A stretch of DNA of 23,619 nucleotides from an uncultured Lachnospiraceae bacterium (GCA_910588825.1 CAJURF010000057.1:1-23619), one strand, 5' to 3'. Shown: positions 8,186 through 16,517, counted from the first letter of the stretch. A program made the numbers and translations. Notes: generated by a model from the letters alone, not told the origin.

Positions 8186-8312
8186 GTATACAGTTTCTTA
8201 ATCACCGCTTCCTATGCAGCGGCACATGCCTGTCTTCATCCGTTTATGCAAAATATAACATTGTAATAATTATCTAATATATATTAAATATAAATTTATT
8301 CTCAAATAGACC

Positions 8313-8341
8313 GTGACTTTTTTTATTTCCTGTGATATAAT
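8313..8341 (+). promoter_or_regulatory. Promoter for the heptad-repeat protein
   Basis: GTGACT (8313-8318), a 17-bp spacer and TATAAT (8336-8341) with an extended -10 TG (8333-8334) sit about 110 bases before the start codon. The 268-base gap after the rpsR terminator is otherwise AT-rich (notably 8247-8302) and shows no gene. Confidence 0.6.
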
Positions 8342-8453
8342 CTGTCCATGATAAATACTCGTCCAAAGCATTCTTAGAAAACCTCTTTCATATTTTTACA
8401 TATTTTAAGATGTTTTCGTGAATGCCTGCCATGCACATAGGAGGTATGTTACT

Positions 8454-9059
8454 ATGACCATTGATGAAAAACTTGACCTCATTTTAGAAGAAATGCAGGG
8501 GATGAAGGCTGACATCAAAAACATGAAAGCCGAAATGCAGGATATGAAGACTGATATCAGAAATATGAAAGCCGATATACAGGATATGAAGACTGATATC
8601 AGAAACATGAAAGCCGAAATGCAGGATATGAAGACTGATATCAAAAACATGAAAGCCGAAATACGGGATATGAAGGCTGATATCAAAAACATGAAAGTCG
8701 AAATACAAGGCATAAAGGCCGATTTCAAAGACATGAAGGCCGAAACGCAAAGCATGAAGGCTGAAATACAAAACATGAAGGCCGATATACAAAACATGAA
8801 GGCCGACATCAAGAATATGAAATCGGATATCCTGTATTTGAAACAAAAGGTAACCGGTATCGAACTAAAGCTGGAAAGAGAGATCAGCTGTGCTATCCAG
8901 CTGCTTGCTGAAAATCATTCCACCCTGATCAACAAACTGAATCAGGCAGTCAAATCCGCTGACAAGAATTTGGTCTGGGAGGTGGAGCTTTCCAGCTTTC
9001 GAATGAGACTTGGAAAACTCGAAGATGAATTTGCTGTATGGAAAAGCAAGATGGCATAA
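8454..9059 (+). CDS. Heptad-repeat coiled-coil protein
   Basis: I do not recognise a function. The 201-aa product has no signal peptide or membrane segment. After MTIDEKLDLILEEMQG it consists of 16 consecutive heptads of the form MKADIKN/MKAEMQD/MKTDIRN (residues 17-128), giving M and I/M at the a and e/d-like positions, so it should form a long continuous coiled coil. A non-repetitive C-terminal part (129-201, LKQKVTGIELKLEREI onward) also looks helical. The start at 8454 is set by AGGAGG (8439-8444); an ATG at 8418 has no such site. The gene stands alone between two terminators. It may be a structural or scaffolding protein; similar short heptad-repeat proteins are common but uncharacterised in Clostridia. 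Confidence 0.85.
   Translation: MTIDEKLDLILEEMQGMKADIKNMKAEMQDMKTDIRNMKADIQDMKTDIRNMKAEMQDMKTDIKNMKAEIRDMKADIKNMKVEIQGIKADFKDMKAETQSMKAEIQNMKADIQNMKADIKNMKSDILYLKQKVTGIELKLEREISCAIQLLAENHSTLINKLNQAVKSADKNLVWEVELSSFRMRLGKLEDEFAVWKSKMA
8502..8837 (+). repeat. 16 tandem 21-bp repeats inside the coiled-coil gene
   Basis: The repeats have the form ATGAARGCYGAHATNMRRRAY and are in frame, so gain or loss of units changes length by exactly one heptad. Alternate units are more alike than neighbours (MKTDIRN and MKAEMQD recur), implying duplication of 42-bp pairs. Confidence 0.9.
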
Positions 9060-9074
9060 AGTGTAAGGTAATAT

Positions 9075-9115
9075 TATCGGCCCAGCAAGCAGAAATGCCG
9101 GGCCGATATATTTTT
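9075..9115 (+). terminator. Terminator between convergent genes
   Basis: TATCGGCCC (9075-9083) pairs with GGGCCGATA (9100-9108) around a 16-base loop. A short TAT precedes TTTTT (9111-9115). It ends the coiled-coil gene, and the stem could also serve the convergent SDR gene. Confidence 0.8.
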
Positions 9116-9133
9116 CCTCGTATAGACTTCCTT

Positions 9134-9886
9134 TTATGAATGCTTATGCATACCGCCATCCACCATGAAAGACTGCCCTGTTAAATAACGCCCTTCGTCA
9201 CTGGCCAGAAAGACGATCAAAGGCGCACAATCCTCTTCTGTTGTACCCACACGCTTTAACGCAGTTTTAGCCTCCAGGGCCTTCAGAGCTGCCGGCTGTG
9301 TTTCACGGAATGTTTCTGTTGATATAATGGGAAGGAAAACATTTACGGTAATCCCATACTGCCCCCATTCATTTGCAGCAGTTCTTGTGACCGCGCGTAT
9401 TGCCTCTTTTGCCATACCATATGCGCCGAAGCCTTCGTTGCCATCATATCCTGCGGCCGAAGCCGTATTAATAATACGCCCATGTCCGCTTTCTTTTAAA
9501 TATGGAAAACACTCTTTCATAAAATTAAGTGTCGCCAGCGCACCGCTCTTATAAGCCAGCAGAGCATACTCTTCGTCCATTTCCAGCAAAGTCCGGTACA
9601 GCATTGCTCCCTGTGCAAGATTTACTAAAATGTCAACCCCGCCATAATGCTTTACACACTGCTCTACCACATTATGAATCTGTGCGGAATCGGTGACATC
9701 GCAAGCCACCGGGAACATATCGCCGCCAGCCGTGCGCACTTCTGTTGTCAGTTCCTCCAGCTTTTCCATGCGCCGTGCGCATACACAGACTTTTGCCCCA
9801 TTCTCTGCCAGCACTTTTGCCACGCCTCGGCCAACACCTGAACTCGCCCCAGTAACAATCGCAACTCTGCCATCTAATCTCCCCAT
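9134..9886 (-). CDS. SDR-family NAD(P)-dependent oxidoreductase
   Basis: This is a cytoplasmic classical short-chain dehydrogenase, 250 aa. The cofactor motif TGASSGVGRG occupies 12-21, and an acidic DVTD follows at 63-66. The catalytic S143, Y156 and K160 are present (YGMAK). Two family positions differ: the usual NNAG is NLAQG (89-93), and the helix-4 Asn that normally completes the tetrad falls in YKSG (112-115) instead of VNxxG. The C-terminus GRYLTGQSFMVDGGMHKHS is typical of FabG-like enzymes. AAAGGAG precedes the ATG. The gene has its own promoter with a palindrome over the -35. The substrate cannot be named; the annotation as FabG itself would be unsafe. Confidence 0.9.
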   Translation of the reverse strand: MGRLDGRVAIVTGASSGVGRGVAKVLAENGAKVCVCARRMEKLEELTTEVRTAGGDMFPVACDVTDSAQIHNVVEQCVKHYGGVDILVNLAQGAMLYRTLLEMDEEYALLAYKSGALATLNFMKECFPYLKESGHGRIINTASAAGYDGNEGFGAYGMAKEAIRAVTRTAANEWGQYGITVNVFLPIISTETFRETQPAALKALEAKTALKRVGTTEEDCAPLIVFLASDEGRYLTGQSFMVDGGMHKHS

Positions 9887-9935
9887 AGTTTCTTCTCCTT
9901 TCCATGTACTAAAGAATTAAATGATTATGGTTTCT

Positions 9936-9970
9936 ATTATACCATCGAGTACAGATATGGTAAACCATAT
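9936..9970 (-). promoter_or_regulatory. SDR promoter with a 16-bp palindrome over the -35
   Basis: On the minus strand TTTACC (9959-9964), a 17-bp spacer and TATAAT (9936-9941) with an extended TG form the promoter. ATATGGTAAACCATAT (9955-9970) is a perfect dyad covering the -35 box. ATGGT (9927-9931) and ACCAT (9941-9945) give a second, looser pair around the -10. This looks like an operator for a dimeric repressor; no regulator gene lies adjacent. Confidence 0.6.
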
Positions 9971-10016
9971 TAATATAGTTTTCAGTAAAATAAACCCTTG
10001 CTTTTTAGCAAAACTG

Positions 10017-13000
10017 CTATTTTTTGGTTACTGCCGTTTTTCTGTCAGACCAGTCAGAATACAATTTTCTGCTTTTTCCGTTCACTTTCACATTTTTATA
10101 AGTACGAATCCGAACATAATATTTCTTTTTTCCTTTTAATTTCGAAATCTTCTTTACAGAAACATTTTTCGGAGCCGTAGTAATTTTTGCTGTCCGGCCT
10201 TTAAAATCTTTATTTGTACAGTACTGAATCTGATAGCCATCTATGGGCGTTATCTGTCTTTTCCACGTAACCTGGATTCCTCTGGATTTTGATACTGCTT
10301 TCTTCAGAATCGTATCCTGGGGTCTTATCATGAAAGTTTCTGTCACTCTTCCACTGTAATTTCCGCAGAATTTCAATACCGCAGTGTAAACCCCTGGCTT
10401 TTTCCTTCCTGCTGGATAGCTGATCTGATAATCCCTGCCTGATGTCAATCCTCTGCCTTTTCTGTCTTTCACTATTGCAGTGGGAGTCTTTGCCTTTCCG
10501 TTATAGGTAAAATCTGTCTGGCTCCATATGATTTTCCATGGACTTTCAATGACAGTTTCCGATTTTATTTCTGCACATTTGCTGCACACCTGCTGGACTT
10601 TCCCATTGACTTTCATCGAAGCCGGTATGCATTTTTCTATGTACCGATGATTCGATACTGGAATTTCCTCTGTATACTGGTCTCCACAGCTGCAGGTGTA
10701 TGTTTTAACTCCTGGTTCTGTACATGTTGGGGCTTTTGTGACCGCACTCTCATATGTATGCGTGTGCCCCGGTTCTTCTGGCTTTGGTATCCCCAGCGCC
10801 GGGATACTCTCCTGTGCTTTCAGAATCGCTCCACATACTCCGCAATGCCTTCCCTCTGTCTTCCCTTCCGTCGTTTCTGTCGCTTCCACTGCCGGGTCTT
10901 TCACTTCCTGATGCCCGGACGCGGCTATTTCCTCTGTATACTTATCCCCGCAGCTGCAGGTGTACGTCCTGATTCCTCTCTCTGTACATGTTGGGGCTTT
11001 TGTGACCGCACTCCCATATGTATGCGTATGTCCCGGTTCCTCTGGCTTTGGTACCCCCAGCGCCGGGATACTCTCCTGTGCTTTCAGAATCGCTCCACAT
11101 ACTCCGCAATGCCTTCCCTCTGTCTTCCCTTCCGTCGTTTCTGTCGCTTCCACTGCCGGGTCTTTCACTTCCTGATGCCCGGACGCGGCTATTTCCTCTG
11201 TATACTTATCCCCGCAGCTGCAGGTGTACGTCCTGATTCCTCTCTCTGTACATGTTGGGGCTTTTGTGACCGCACTCCCATATGTATGCGTATGTCCCGG
11301 TTCCTCTGGCTTTGGTACCCCCAGCGCCGGGATACTCTCCTGTGCTTTCAGAATCGCTCCACATACTCCGCAGCGACTTCCCTCTGTCTTCCCTTCCGTC
11401 GTCTCTGTCGGCTCTGCCGCTGGGTCTATTACTTCCTGGTGGCCTGTTGCCGCTATTTCCTCTGTATATTTATCCCCACAGCTGCAGGTGTACGTCCTGA
11501 TTCCTGGTTCTGTACACGCAGGTTCTTTCGTCACAGCACTCTGATACTCGTGTTGATGTTCCGGCTTTTCTGGCTCCGGTAAATCCTGGTCATAGAAAAG
11601 CACTTGTTTTTCAGCTTTTACAATACCTTTTAACTTCTTTACATCCGCTGCTGTATACAAATTATCCGCTACATAATCAGAACAGAATAAAAACGTATAA
11701 TTTCCCGTATCTGCCCCCTCTAATGCCTGCAGATAATATCTGCCTGGATGGTCCTCTGACGCCATAAGCGAAATCTCTAATTGAGCCCAGTCTGTTTTAT
11801 CCAAAACATCCTCCGCATCACTCTCCCAATAATCTGTTCGAATCAAAATCACATAGCCTGGATCATAAAACCAGCAATCATTCAAGATATCACTATCGCT
11901 AAACGCCTCCCCATTCTCATCATACCATGTAATTTCAAAATATGTTTCCGGATCAGGAATTACATCTTCAACATCCTGTTCCACCTGGATTTTTCTCAAG
12001 TCCACTTTCTCCGGAGCATATGAAACATCTATACGTCCAATCTCCCGGAAATCTTCCAGCCCCCCGCAGACGGTCCACTTCCCCGCATTATATTGCAGTT
12101 CATATCCTTGATCTATGCTTTTCTGCGCCAGCACAAAGTTTTCCGCCATCCCGCTGCCATCGTTAGTGGAAATATATGTTTTATCTGATACAAGTCCCCC
12201 TGGAAATAAGCGATGCCCTGTCTGAAACTGCGTGGTCCCTGTAACCTTCCCATTAATGGTAAGTGTTCCCTGTCTATTTAATACAAGTATTCCACGTTCC
12301 TCTGCCGGGTTTTCCACTCCTGTAAAGTTTCCGGCTATCACTGCATCTGTCACACCATTAAAATCAAGACAAGCTCCATTCATTAAGGTAACATTCTGCA
12401 GTTCTTCTGCCGCAGATGACATGCATGCTTTATCTTTCAGCACAACACTGCCCACGCCTTCTGCTCTCGCATTTTCTATGGAAACTCCACTCAAAGTCAA
12501 AACTGTGTCTTCATTTCCATAAAAACCGCCTGCCCTGGCATACTGATTTTCCGTCCCATTAATATTAATCTCTGCCTTGCTGTTCAAGCTTGTATCAACA
12601 GCATCCCGGACTAAGGCTTTTGCGTCCAGATTCAACACCGAACTCCCCTGATAGGGAACTTTATTATCGTCTCCCGCCTCATGCCCCATATAAATTGCCT
12701 GAAACATTGTCTCATCACTGGAATTTCTTACAGTGAGGGAAGCCTGCCCGCCAATGACTGTATTGGAAAATCCCCCTGCGTACACCGTGGGAAGCAGTTC
12801 TTTTTCTGTACCGCCCAATCCTCCAAGTCCTTCCCCTCCTTTCAGATAGGTATTCACTTGATCCAAAATCAGACTGTGGCCTGCAAGAAAAATTTCCCGA
12901 TGAGGAACACTCCCCAATGCGTTGCTGGACTCAAAAGTCAACTTAATATTTTGAAAACAAACACCATCCCCCTCCAGCTGTATGGGACCTCTGGAACATA

Positions 13001-13322
13001 TACCGCTCTCCGGGGTACTCCCCTGAATTACAGTGTTTTCCGGAAACATCACCGGACGCATTCTGCCATCACTTTCTGCCTCATCCCCAATACTAATAAG
13101 ACCTGTAACAATGATAGGACTTTGCCTCTTCTGAAGAGCATCCATGAACTCCTCCCTTTTAGAGACAGTAACTCCATTTTCCCCATACAGCTGACCAGCC
13201 CGGCTTTCCCCTGTCTGCTGTTCCTCCACCTGCGCCTGGACTGATACTGGTACCTGCAGCCCGCTCATAAATACCGTTACAGCCGCCAAAATACTCACGC
13301 ATCTTCTGATTTTTCCTTTCAT
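10017..13322 (-). CDS. Large secreted repeat protein (beta-helix-like, Cys-rich repeats, Fn3-like C-terminus)
   Basis: This is a predicted extracellular protein of about 1101 aa. A signal peptide (basic MKGKIRR, hydrophobic core, cleavage near VQA) is followed by a region rich in short beta repeats (about 40-420), like pectate-lyase-type helices. An intermediate domain (about 430-585) leads into three complete 88-residue repeats plus a partial fourth (about 589-895). Each repeat has five Cys and one conserved His: CTERGIRTYTCSCG, then HCGVCG. The C-terminus holds an Ig-like domain (about 915-990) and an Fn3-like domain (about 995-1101). No LPXTG or choline-binding motif is visible, so anchoring is unknown. 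The start is either GTG at 13328 or ATG at 13322; both are served by AAGGAAGG (13333-13340), and I prefer the ATG. It is monocistronic with its own promoter. The likely role is adhesion or surface binding. Confidence 0.85.
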   Translation of the reverse strand: MKGKIRRCVSILAAVTVFMSGLQVPVSVQAQVEEQQTGESRAGQLYGENGVTVSKREEFMDALQKRQSPIIVTGLISIGDEAESDGRMRPVMFPENTVIQGSTPESGICSRGPIQLEGDGVCFQNIKLTFESSNALGSVPHREIFLAGHSLILDQVNTYLKGGEGLGGLGGTEKELLPTVYAGGFSNTVIGGQASLTVRNSSDETMFQAIYMGHEAGDDNKVPYQGSSVLNLDAKALVRDAVDTSLNSKAEININGTENQYARAGGFYGNEDTVLTLSGVSIENARAEGVGSVVLKDKACMSSAAEELQNVTLMNGACLDFNGVTDAVIAGNFTGVENPAEERGILVLNRQGTLTINGKVTGTTQFQTGHRLFPGGLVSDKTYISTNDGSGMAENFVLAQKSIDQGYELQYNAGKWTVCGGLEDFREIGRIDVSYAPEKVDLRKIQVEQDVEDVIPDPETYFEITWYDENGEAFSDSDILNDCWFYDPGYVILIRTDYWESDAEDVLDKTDWAQLEISLMASEDHPGRYYLQALEGADTGNYTFLFCSDYVADNLYTAADVKKLKGIVKAEKQVLFYDQDLPEPEKPEHQHEYQSAVTKEPACTEPGIRTYTCSCGDKYTEEIAATGHQEVIDPAAEPTETTEGKTEGSRCGVCGAILKAQESIPALGVPKPEEPGHTHTYGSAVTKAPTCTERGIRTYTCSCGDKYTEEIAASGHQEVKDPAVEATETTEGKTEGRHCGVCGAILKAQESIPALGVPKPEEPGHTHTYGSAVTKAPTCTERGIRTYTCSCGDKYTEEIAASGHQEVKDPAVEATETTEGKTEGRHCGVCGAILKAQESIPALGIPKPEEPGHTHTYESAVTKAPTCTEPGVKTYTCSCGDQYTEEIPVSNHRYIEKCIPASMKVNGKVQQVCSKCAEIKSETVIESPWKIIWSQTDFTYNGKAKTPTAIVKDRKGRGLTSGRDYQISYPAGRKKPGVYTAVLKFCGNYSGRVTETFMIRPQDTILKKAVSKSRGIQVTWKRQITPIDGYQIQYCTNKDFKGRTAKITTAPKNVSVKKISKLKGKKKYYVRIRTYKNVKVNGKSRKLYSDWSDRKTAVTKK
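10641..11558 (-). repeat. Near-identical 264-bp tandem repeats in the surface protein gene
   Basis: Units run from 11558 down: 11558-11295, 11294-11031, 11030-10767, then a partial copy to about 10641. The anchor TGTACATGTTGGGGC recurs at 10719, 10983 and 11247, with a variant at 11511, exactly 264 bases apart. The central copies differ at very few bases, so duplication or gene conversion is recent. Because 264 is a multiple of three, gain or loss keeps the frame. Confidence 0.92.
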
Positions 13323-13460
13323 CTCCACTTTTCCTTCCTTAATTTCTCTTACTTGAAATGTTTCCCGTTAGGAACTGTAGGAAAATAACTGACACATCCT
13401 GACTTGTCTATTTGGTCCCAACTCGTCACGTGTGAAAGCAGTTTCCCAATTGTCTAAACT

Positions 13461-13524
13461 ATTTTTGGTTTTCTGAAAAATCAAAAATAAGTCTGATTAT
13501 AGCAAATCTCATCCTATCTGTCTA
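13461..13524 (-). promoter_or_regulatory. Promoter and 5' hairpin of the surface protein gene
   Basis: On the minus strand TAGACA (13519-13524), a 17-bp spacer and TATAAT (13496-13501) give a strong promoter. The mRNA would start near 13489 with a hairpin (ATTTTTG 13461-13467 against CAAAAAT 13482-13488), then a leader of about 160 nt. I recognise no riboswitch in the leader. The 379-base gap to 13702 also holds a weaker plus-strand promoter. Confidence 0.6.
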
Positions 13525-13568
13525 TAGAATTCAAACATTTTTACACGGCCAAATATATTCTCTAAGGG

Positions 13569-13597
13569 TTCTCAATTTCAGATAATTATGCTATCAT
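13569..13597 (+). promoter_or_regulatory. Possible promoter for the HAD/Uma2 operon
   Basis: TTCTCA (13569-13574), a 17-bp spacer and TATCAT (13592-13597) with an extended -10 TG lie about 105 bases upstream of the HAD gene. The match is moderate. Confidence 0.4.
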
Positions 13598-13701
13598 AAC
13601 CTCATCATAAAAGATATACTCAAGAGCATACGTATCTGCAAAAATATTCATTATATATAAACACTGATAATCACCAAGCAGAATACCGAAAGGAAAAAGA
13701 C

Positions 13702-14319
13702 ATGACAAAAAATCAGACAATCGACACCATTATTTTTGACGTAGGCAACGTACTCATGGATTACCACTGGAAAACTTACCTGGACAGCTTCAATTTTTCC
13801 CCTGATGTCCGGGATGCTGTGGCTTCCACCATGTTCCTCAGCACACAGTGGAATGAAATGGACCGCAGTCTGCTGCCAGACCAGGAATATTTAAACCTGT
13901 TTATTCAGAATGCCCCCCAATACCAGCGGGAAATCCGGCAGGTTTTTGAAAATTGCGAAGACTGCATCCATACTTATGATTACGCCGATTCCTTTGTCCT
14001 AAAATGCAGGGAGCAAAACTGCCGCACCTATATACTCTCCAACTACTCCCGGTATCTATTTTATAAAACCGAACATATGATGCATTTCCGCAATTATATG
14101 GATGGGGAGCTTTTCTCTTTCCAGGCAGGACAAATCAAGCCGGAACCGGAAATCTACCTTACCCTCCTGGAGAAATACTCCATCGACCCCCGGCGTGCCC
14201 TGTTCCTGGACGACCGCCAGGAAAACCTGGATGCGGCGGCCCGGCTTCACATTCATACTCTGCTGTTTACCACTTATCCGGAAACATTGGAAGAACTGTT
14301 ACGGTTTACTTCGCCCTGA
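13702..14319 (+). CDS. HAD-superfamily phosphatase/hydrolase
   Basis: This is a 205-aa cytoplasmic HAD-like hydrolase, IA-type. Motif I is IIFDVGNVLMD with nucleophile D13. The position two residues on, usually Asp in phosphatases, is G15, as in the FDxGxVL group related to YihX and epoxide-hydrolase N-terminal phosphatases. Motif II is YILSNYS, motif III lies at KPEPEIY and motif IV is FLDDRQENLDAA. Length is typical. AAAGGA precedes the ATG. The Uma2-family gene follows after 31 bases with its own strong ribosome binding site, so the two are probably co-transcribed. The probable substrate is a small sugar or nucleotide phosphate, not resolvable from sequence. Confidence 0.88.
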   Translation: MTKNQTIDTIIFDVGNVLMDYHWKTYLDSFNFSPDVRDAVASTMFLSTQWNEMDRSLLPDQEYLNLFIQNAPQYQREIRQVFENCEDCIHTYDYADSFVLKCREQNCRTYILSNYSRYLFYKTEHMMHFRNYMDGELFSFQAGQIKPEPEIYLTLLEKYSIDPRRALFLDDRQENLDAAARLHIHTLLFTTYPETLEELLRFTSP

Positions 14320-14350
14320 CGCTATTTCCAGAGCCAAGGAGGTATCCCCC

Positions 14351-14905
14351 ATGCCCTTATCAGACAGCCCCAAAACAGAAAAAATCAATGGAGCCATTTA
14401 CAGTATGTCTCCATCAGCAGATTACAGACATTCCATAATAAATCTCAACATTTACAGTGTCTTACGCCAGAAGCTGAAAGGCAGTTTATGTATGGTATTC
14501 TGTGAAAATCTGGACTTTGTACTGGATGAAACCGGAAATTATGCCATTCCGGATATCATGGTCATCTGTGACAGAAAACAGCTTAAAAAGGGGCAATATT
14601 ACGGCATCCCACGGTTTATCACAGAAACATTAAGTCCGAGTACTGCCGCCCGTGATAAACAGGAAAAGAAAAAAATTTATGCAGAAAAAGGCGTTGACGA
14701 ATACTGGATTATTGACCCCTTTTCCCGCTCCATTGAAGTATATCACCTGAATAACCAGAACTATATACTCCAATACACGGCAATACTGGATGATGACCCG
14801 GGCAGTGAATCCTATAACGCCAAGCAGGAAATTACCCTGTACGCTTTTCCCAATATCAGCATACGTCTTGAAGAAATCTTCGAGGACACCGTTTTGGATG
14901 TGTAG
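14351..14905 (+). CDS. Uma2-family endonuclease-fold protein (DUF820)
   Basis: This is a 184-aa protein of the Uma2/DUF820 family, which has a PD-(D/E)XK nuclease fold. Visible core residues are PD at 67-68 (IPDIMVI), E92 within FITETLSPST, the basic RDKQEKKKIY helix (101-110) and the family signature GVDEYWIIDP. The start at 14351 is fixed by AAGGAGG (14336-14342); an in-frame ORF continues upstream to 14102 but overlaps the HAD gene in another frame and lacks a site. Uma2 proteins are very numerous in cyanobacteria and present in many Firmicutes; their true substrate is unknown. It is the second gene of the HAD operon. Confidence 0.85.
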   Translation: MPLSDSPKTEKINGAIYSMSPSADYRHSIINLNIYSVLRQKLKGSLCMVFCENLDFVLDETGNYAIPDIMVICDRKQLKKGQYYGIPRFITETLSPSTAARDKQEKKKIYAEKGVDEYWIIDPFSRSIEVYHLNNQNYILQYTAILDDDPGSESYNAKQEITLYAFPNISIRLEEIFEDTVLDV

Positions 14906-14991
14906 GGAATTGCCAGTAAACGTACGGTCCGCTGTTACCGTTCCACGGGTAATATTCTACGGGCAGCCATCAGCAGATGGATGAATACTGC

Positions 14992-15020
14992 TTGATTTTC
15001 CCGTTTTCTTCCATTATAAT
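14992..15020 (+). promoter_or_regulatory. Promoter for the DUF5722 gene
   Basis: TTGATT (14992-14997), a 17-bp spacer and TATAAT (15015-15020) lie 115 bases before the start codon. The leader contains a hairpin at 15046-15071 (next entry). Confidence 0.7.
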
Positions 15021-15045
15021 GATCCTATGATTAACCCTCGAAAGT

Positions 15046-15076
15046 CCTGCAGGCAGATACAAAACTGCAGGCTTTT
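15046..15076 (+). terminator. Attenuator-like hairpin in the DUF5722 leader
   Basis: CCTGCAG (15046-15052) pairs with CTGCAGG (15065-15071), followed by CTTTTG. The stem is short and the T-run only four bases, so it could be a weak attenuator or simply an mRNA-stabilising 5' hairpin. Confidence 0.35.
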
Positions 15077-15134
15077 GACGATTTCATCTTGTTTCGAAAA
15101 CATAAAAACACTCAGAAAATACAGGAGTCCAGAA

Positions 15135-16517
15135 ATGACCATCAAAAACCAAATAAAAAAATGGCGGAAAAAAGGCACTGCCTTATTTCTCACCGCAGGG
15201 CTGTTATTCTCAGCCGCTGTACCTGCATCTGCCCTGAGCACAGGCCCGGATGAAGAACATTGGCCAGGTGCGCAGCTTACAGCGCCCAAAGCCCAGACTT
15301 TCACCCCTTCCTATTCCAAAAAAGGGCTGCAGTTCGGCGAAAGTATTGAGGATGCCCTCAGCCTGGGGATTAATTACTGTCTGTTTAACATTAATATTAC
15401 AGAATTTATGACACCCTCCAACAACCTGCTGGAATATATTTACAACGGCAATACTTACACATTTAATATGAATGCATTCACCCACTGGGGCAGCCTGTTT
15501 TCCCAGCTTCAGGATGCAGACGTCAATCTGTCTGTGGAATTTCTGCTTCCCTGGGTGGACGGTTTCACGGATTTGATTCATCCCGCTGCCCGGACCCAGG
15601 GGGCACATAATTATTACGCCTGGAATATCAGCACCCCCGAAGCCCGTGAACTGTACGCTGCTTTGTTCAGCTGTATTGCAGAGCAATTCGACGGCAGACA
15701 CGACATGGGTTATATCAGTAATTATCTGGTGGGGAATGAAGTGAATGCCTACGACGAATGGTTTTATACCGGCTCCACTTCTCTGGAGGAAAATGCGAAT
15801 CTTTATGCGGATACATTCCAGATTGTCCACTCTGCTGTCAGAGAAGCCTCCCCGGATGCAAGAATCAGCATCTGTCTGGAACACAGCTGGAATACCAACA
15901 TTCCAGGCAGAGTCCACGGCGGAAAATCTTTCCTGGACACCTTTGCCCAGAGGCTGAAGAAATACGACAGTCCGGATTTTACCATCAGCTACCACGCATA
16001 TTCCGAGCCTCTCACCGATGCCGCTTTCTGGAACAACTCAGAGCACCGGGTAAAGGACAGCATTGATTCCCCGTGTATTACCATGAAGAATATAGAACAG
16101 CTGACAAAGTATGTGAAATCCACCTACGGTTCCAATACCAGAATCATGCTCACGGAACAGGGATTCAGCTCCCACGGCGCGGACGGCGAGATGAAACAGG
16201 CCGCCGCCATTGCATACGCCTACTACAAGGCAGAATTTAACGATATGATTGACTGTATCATTTTCCGCTGTCAGGCAGATTCTCCTCAGGAAATCAGCAG
16301 CCACGGCCTCTATATGGGACTGTGGACTGAAGGAATGGGGCAGATGAAGGCTTCCCATGAGGTATTCAAATATATGGATACCCCTGAGTGCGATTCCTAC
16401 ACAGCCGGCTGCAGGCAGTATCTGGGCATCAACGACTGGTCCCAGCTGGTGCCTGATTATGAGACAAAATATTTTGATTTTAAGACAACCAGTACCACAG
16501 GAGCGGGTATTTTCTAA
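15135..16517 (+). CDS. Secreted DUF5722 protein, glycosidase-like TIM barrel
   Basis: This is a 460-aa secreted protein. The signal peptide is KKWRKKG plus a hydrophobic core, with likely cleavage after VPASA (residue 33). The rest resembles DUF5722 proteins and has the sequence logic of a clan GH-A glycoside hydrolase: a GNE motif with E202 (YLVGNEVNAYDEW), placed where the acid/base sits after strand 4, and LTEQG with E341, placed where the nucleophile sits after strand 7. Aromatic residues (W118, W140, W163, W209) are spread as in sugar-binding clefts. The start at 15135 is set by AGGAG (15123-15127); an upstream ATG at 15027 would put 36 residues before the signal peptide. It is a single-gene unit with promoter and terminator. 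Activity on a polysaccharide is inference. Confidence 0.82.
   Translation: MTIKNQIKKWRKKGTALFLTAGLLFSAAVPASALSTGPDEEHWPGAQLTAPKAQTFTPSYSKKGLQFGESIEDALSLGINYCLFNINITEFMTPSNNLLEYIYNGNTYTFNMNAFTHWGSLFSQLQDADVNLSVEFLLPWVDGFTDLIHPAARTQGAHNYYAWNISTPEARELYAALFSCIAEQFDGRHDMGYISNYLVGNEVNAYDEWFYTGSTSLEENANLYADTFQIVHSAVREASPDARISICLEHSWNTNIPGRVHGGKSFLDTFAQRLKKYDSPDFTISYHAYSEPLTDAAFWNNSEHRVKDSIDSPCITMKNIEQLTKYVKSTYGSNTRIMLTEQGFSSHGADGEMKQAAAIAYAYYKAEFNDMIDCIIFRCQADSPQEISSHGLYMGLWTEGMGQMKASHEVFKYMDTPECDSYTAGCRQYLGINDWSQLVPDYETKYFDFKTTSTTGAGIF

Noticed and set aside
8405..8812. Minus-strand ORF opposite the heptad repeats
   Set aside because: The periodic 21-bp DNA keeps this frame open; the real gene on the plus strand has start signal, promoter and terminator.
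8502..8837. Tandem 21-bp repeats as a possible CRISPR array
   Set aside because: They are contiguous coding heptads without spacers.
10641..11558. 264-bp repeats as a CRISPR or mobile element
   Set aside because: They are in-frame coding repeats with conserved protein sequence and no spacer structure.
10647..11582. 311-aa plus-strand ORF across the surface protein repeats
   Set aside because: It is the mirror of the 264-bp repeats of the minus-strand gene, Cys-rich by accident, without a ribosome binding site or promoter.
13329..13489. Leader of the surface protein gene as a riboswitch
   Set aside because: Beyond a 5' hairpin I could not match any riboswitch core such as the cyclic-di-GMP or T-box motifs.
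14102..14350. N-terminal extension of the Uma2 gene
   Set aside because: It overlaps the HAD gene in another frame, whereas AAGGAGG and ATG at 14351 begin the family sequence.
15210..15995. 261-aa minus-strand ORF within the DUF5722 gene
   Set aside because: Shadow of the plus-strand gene, which has signal peptide, ribosome binding site, promoter and terminator.
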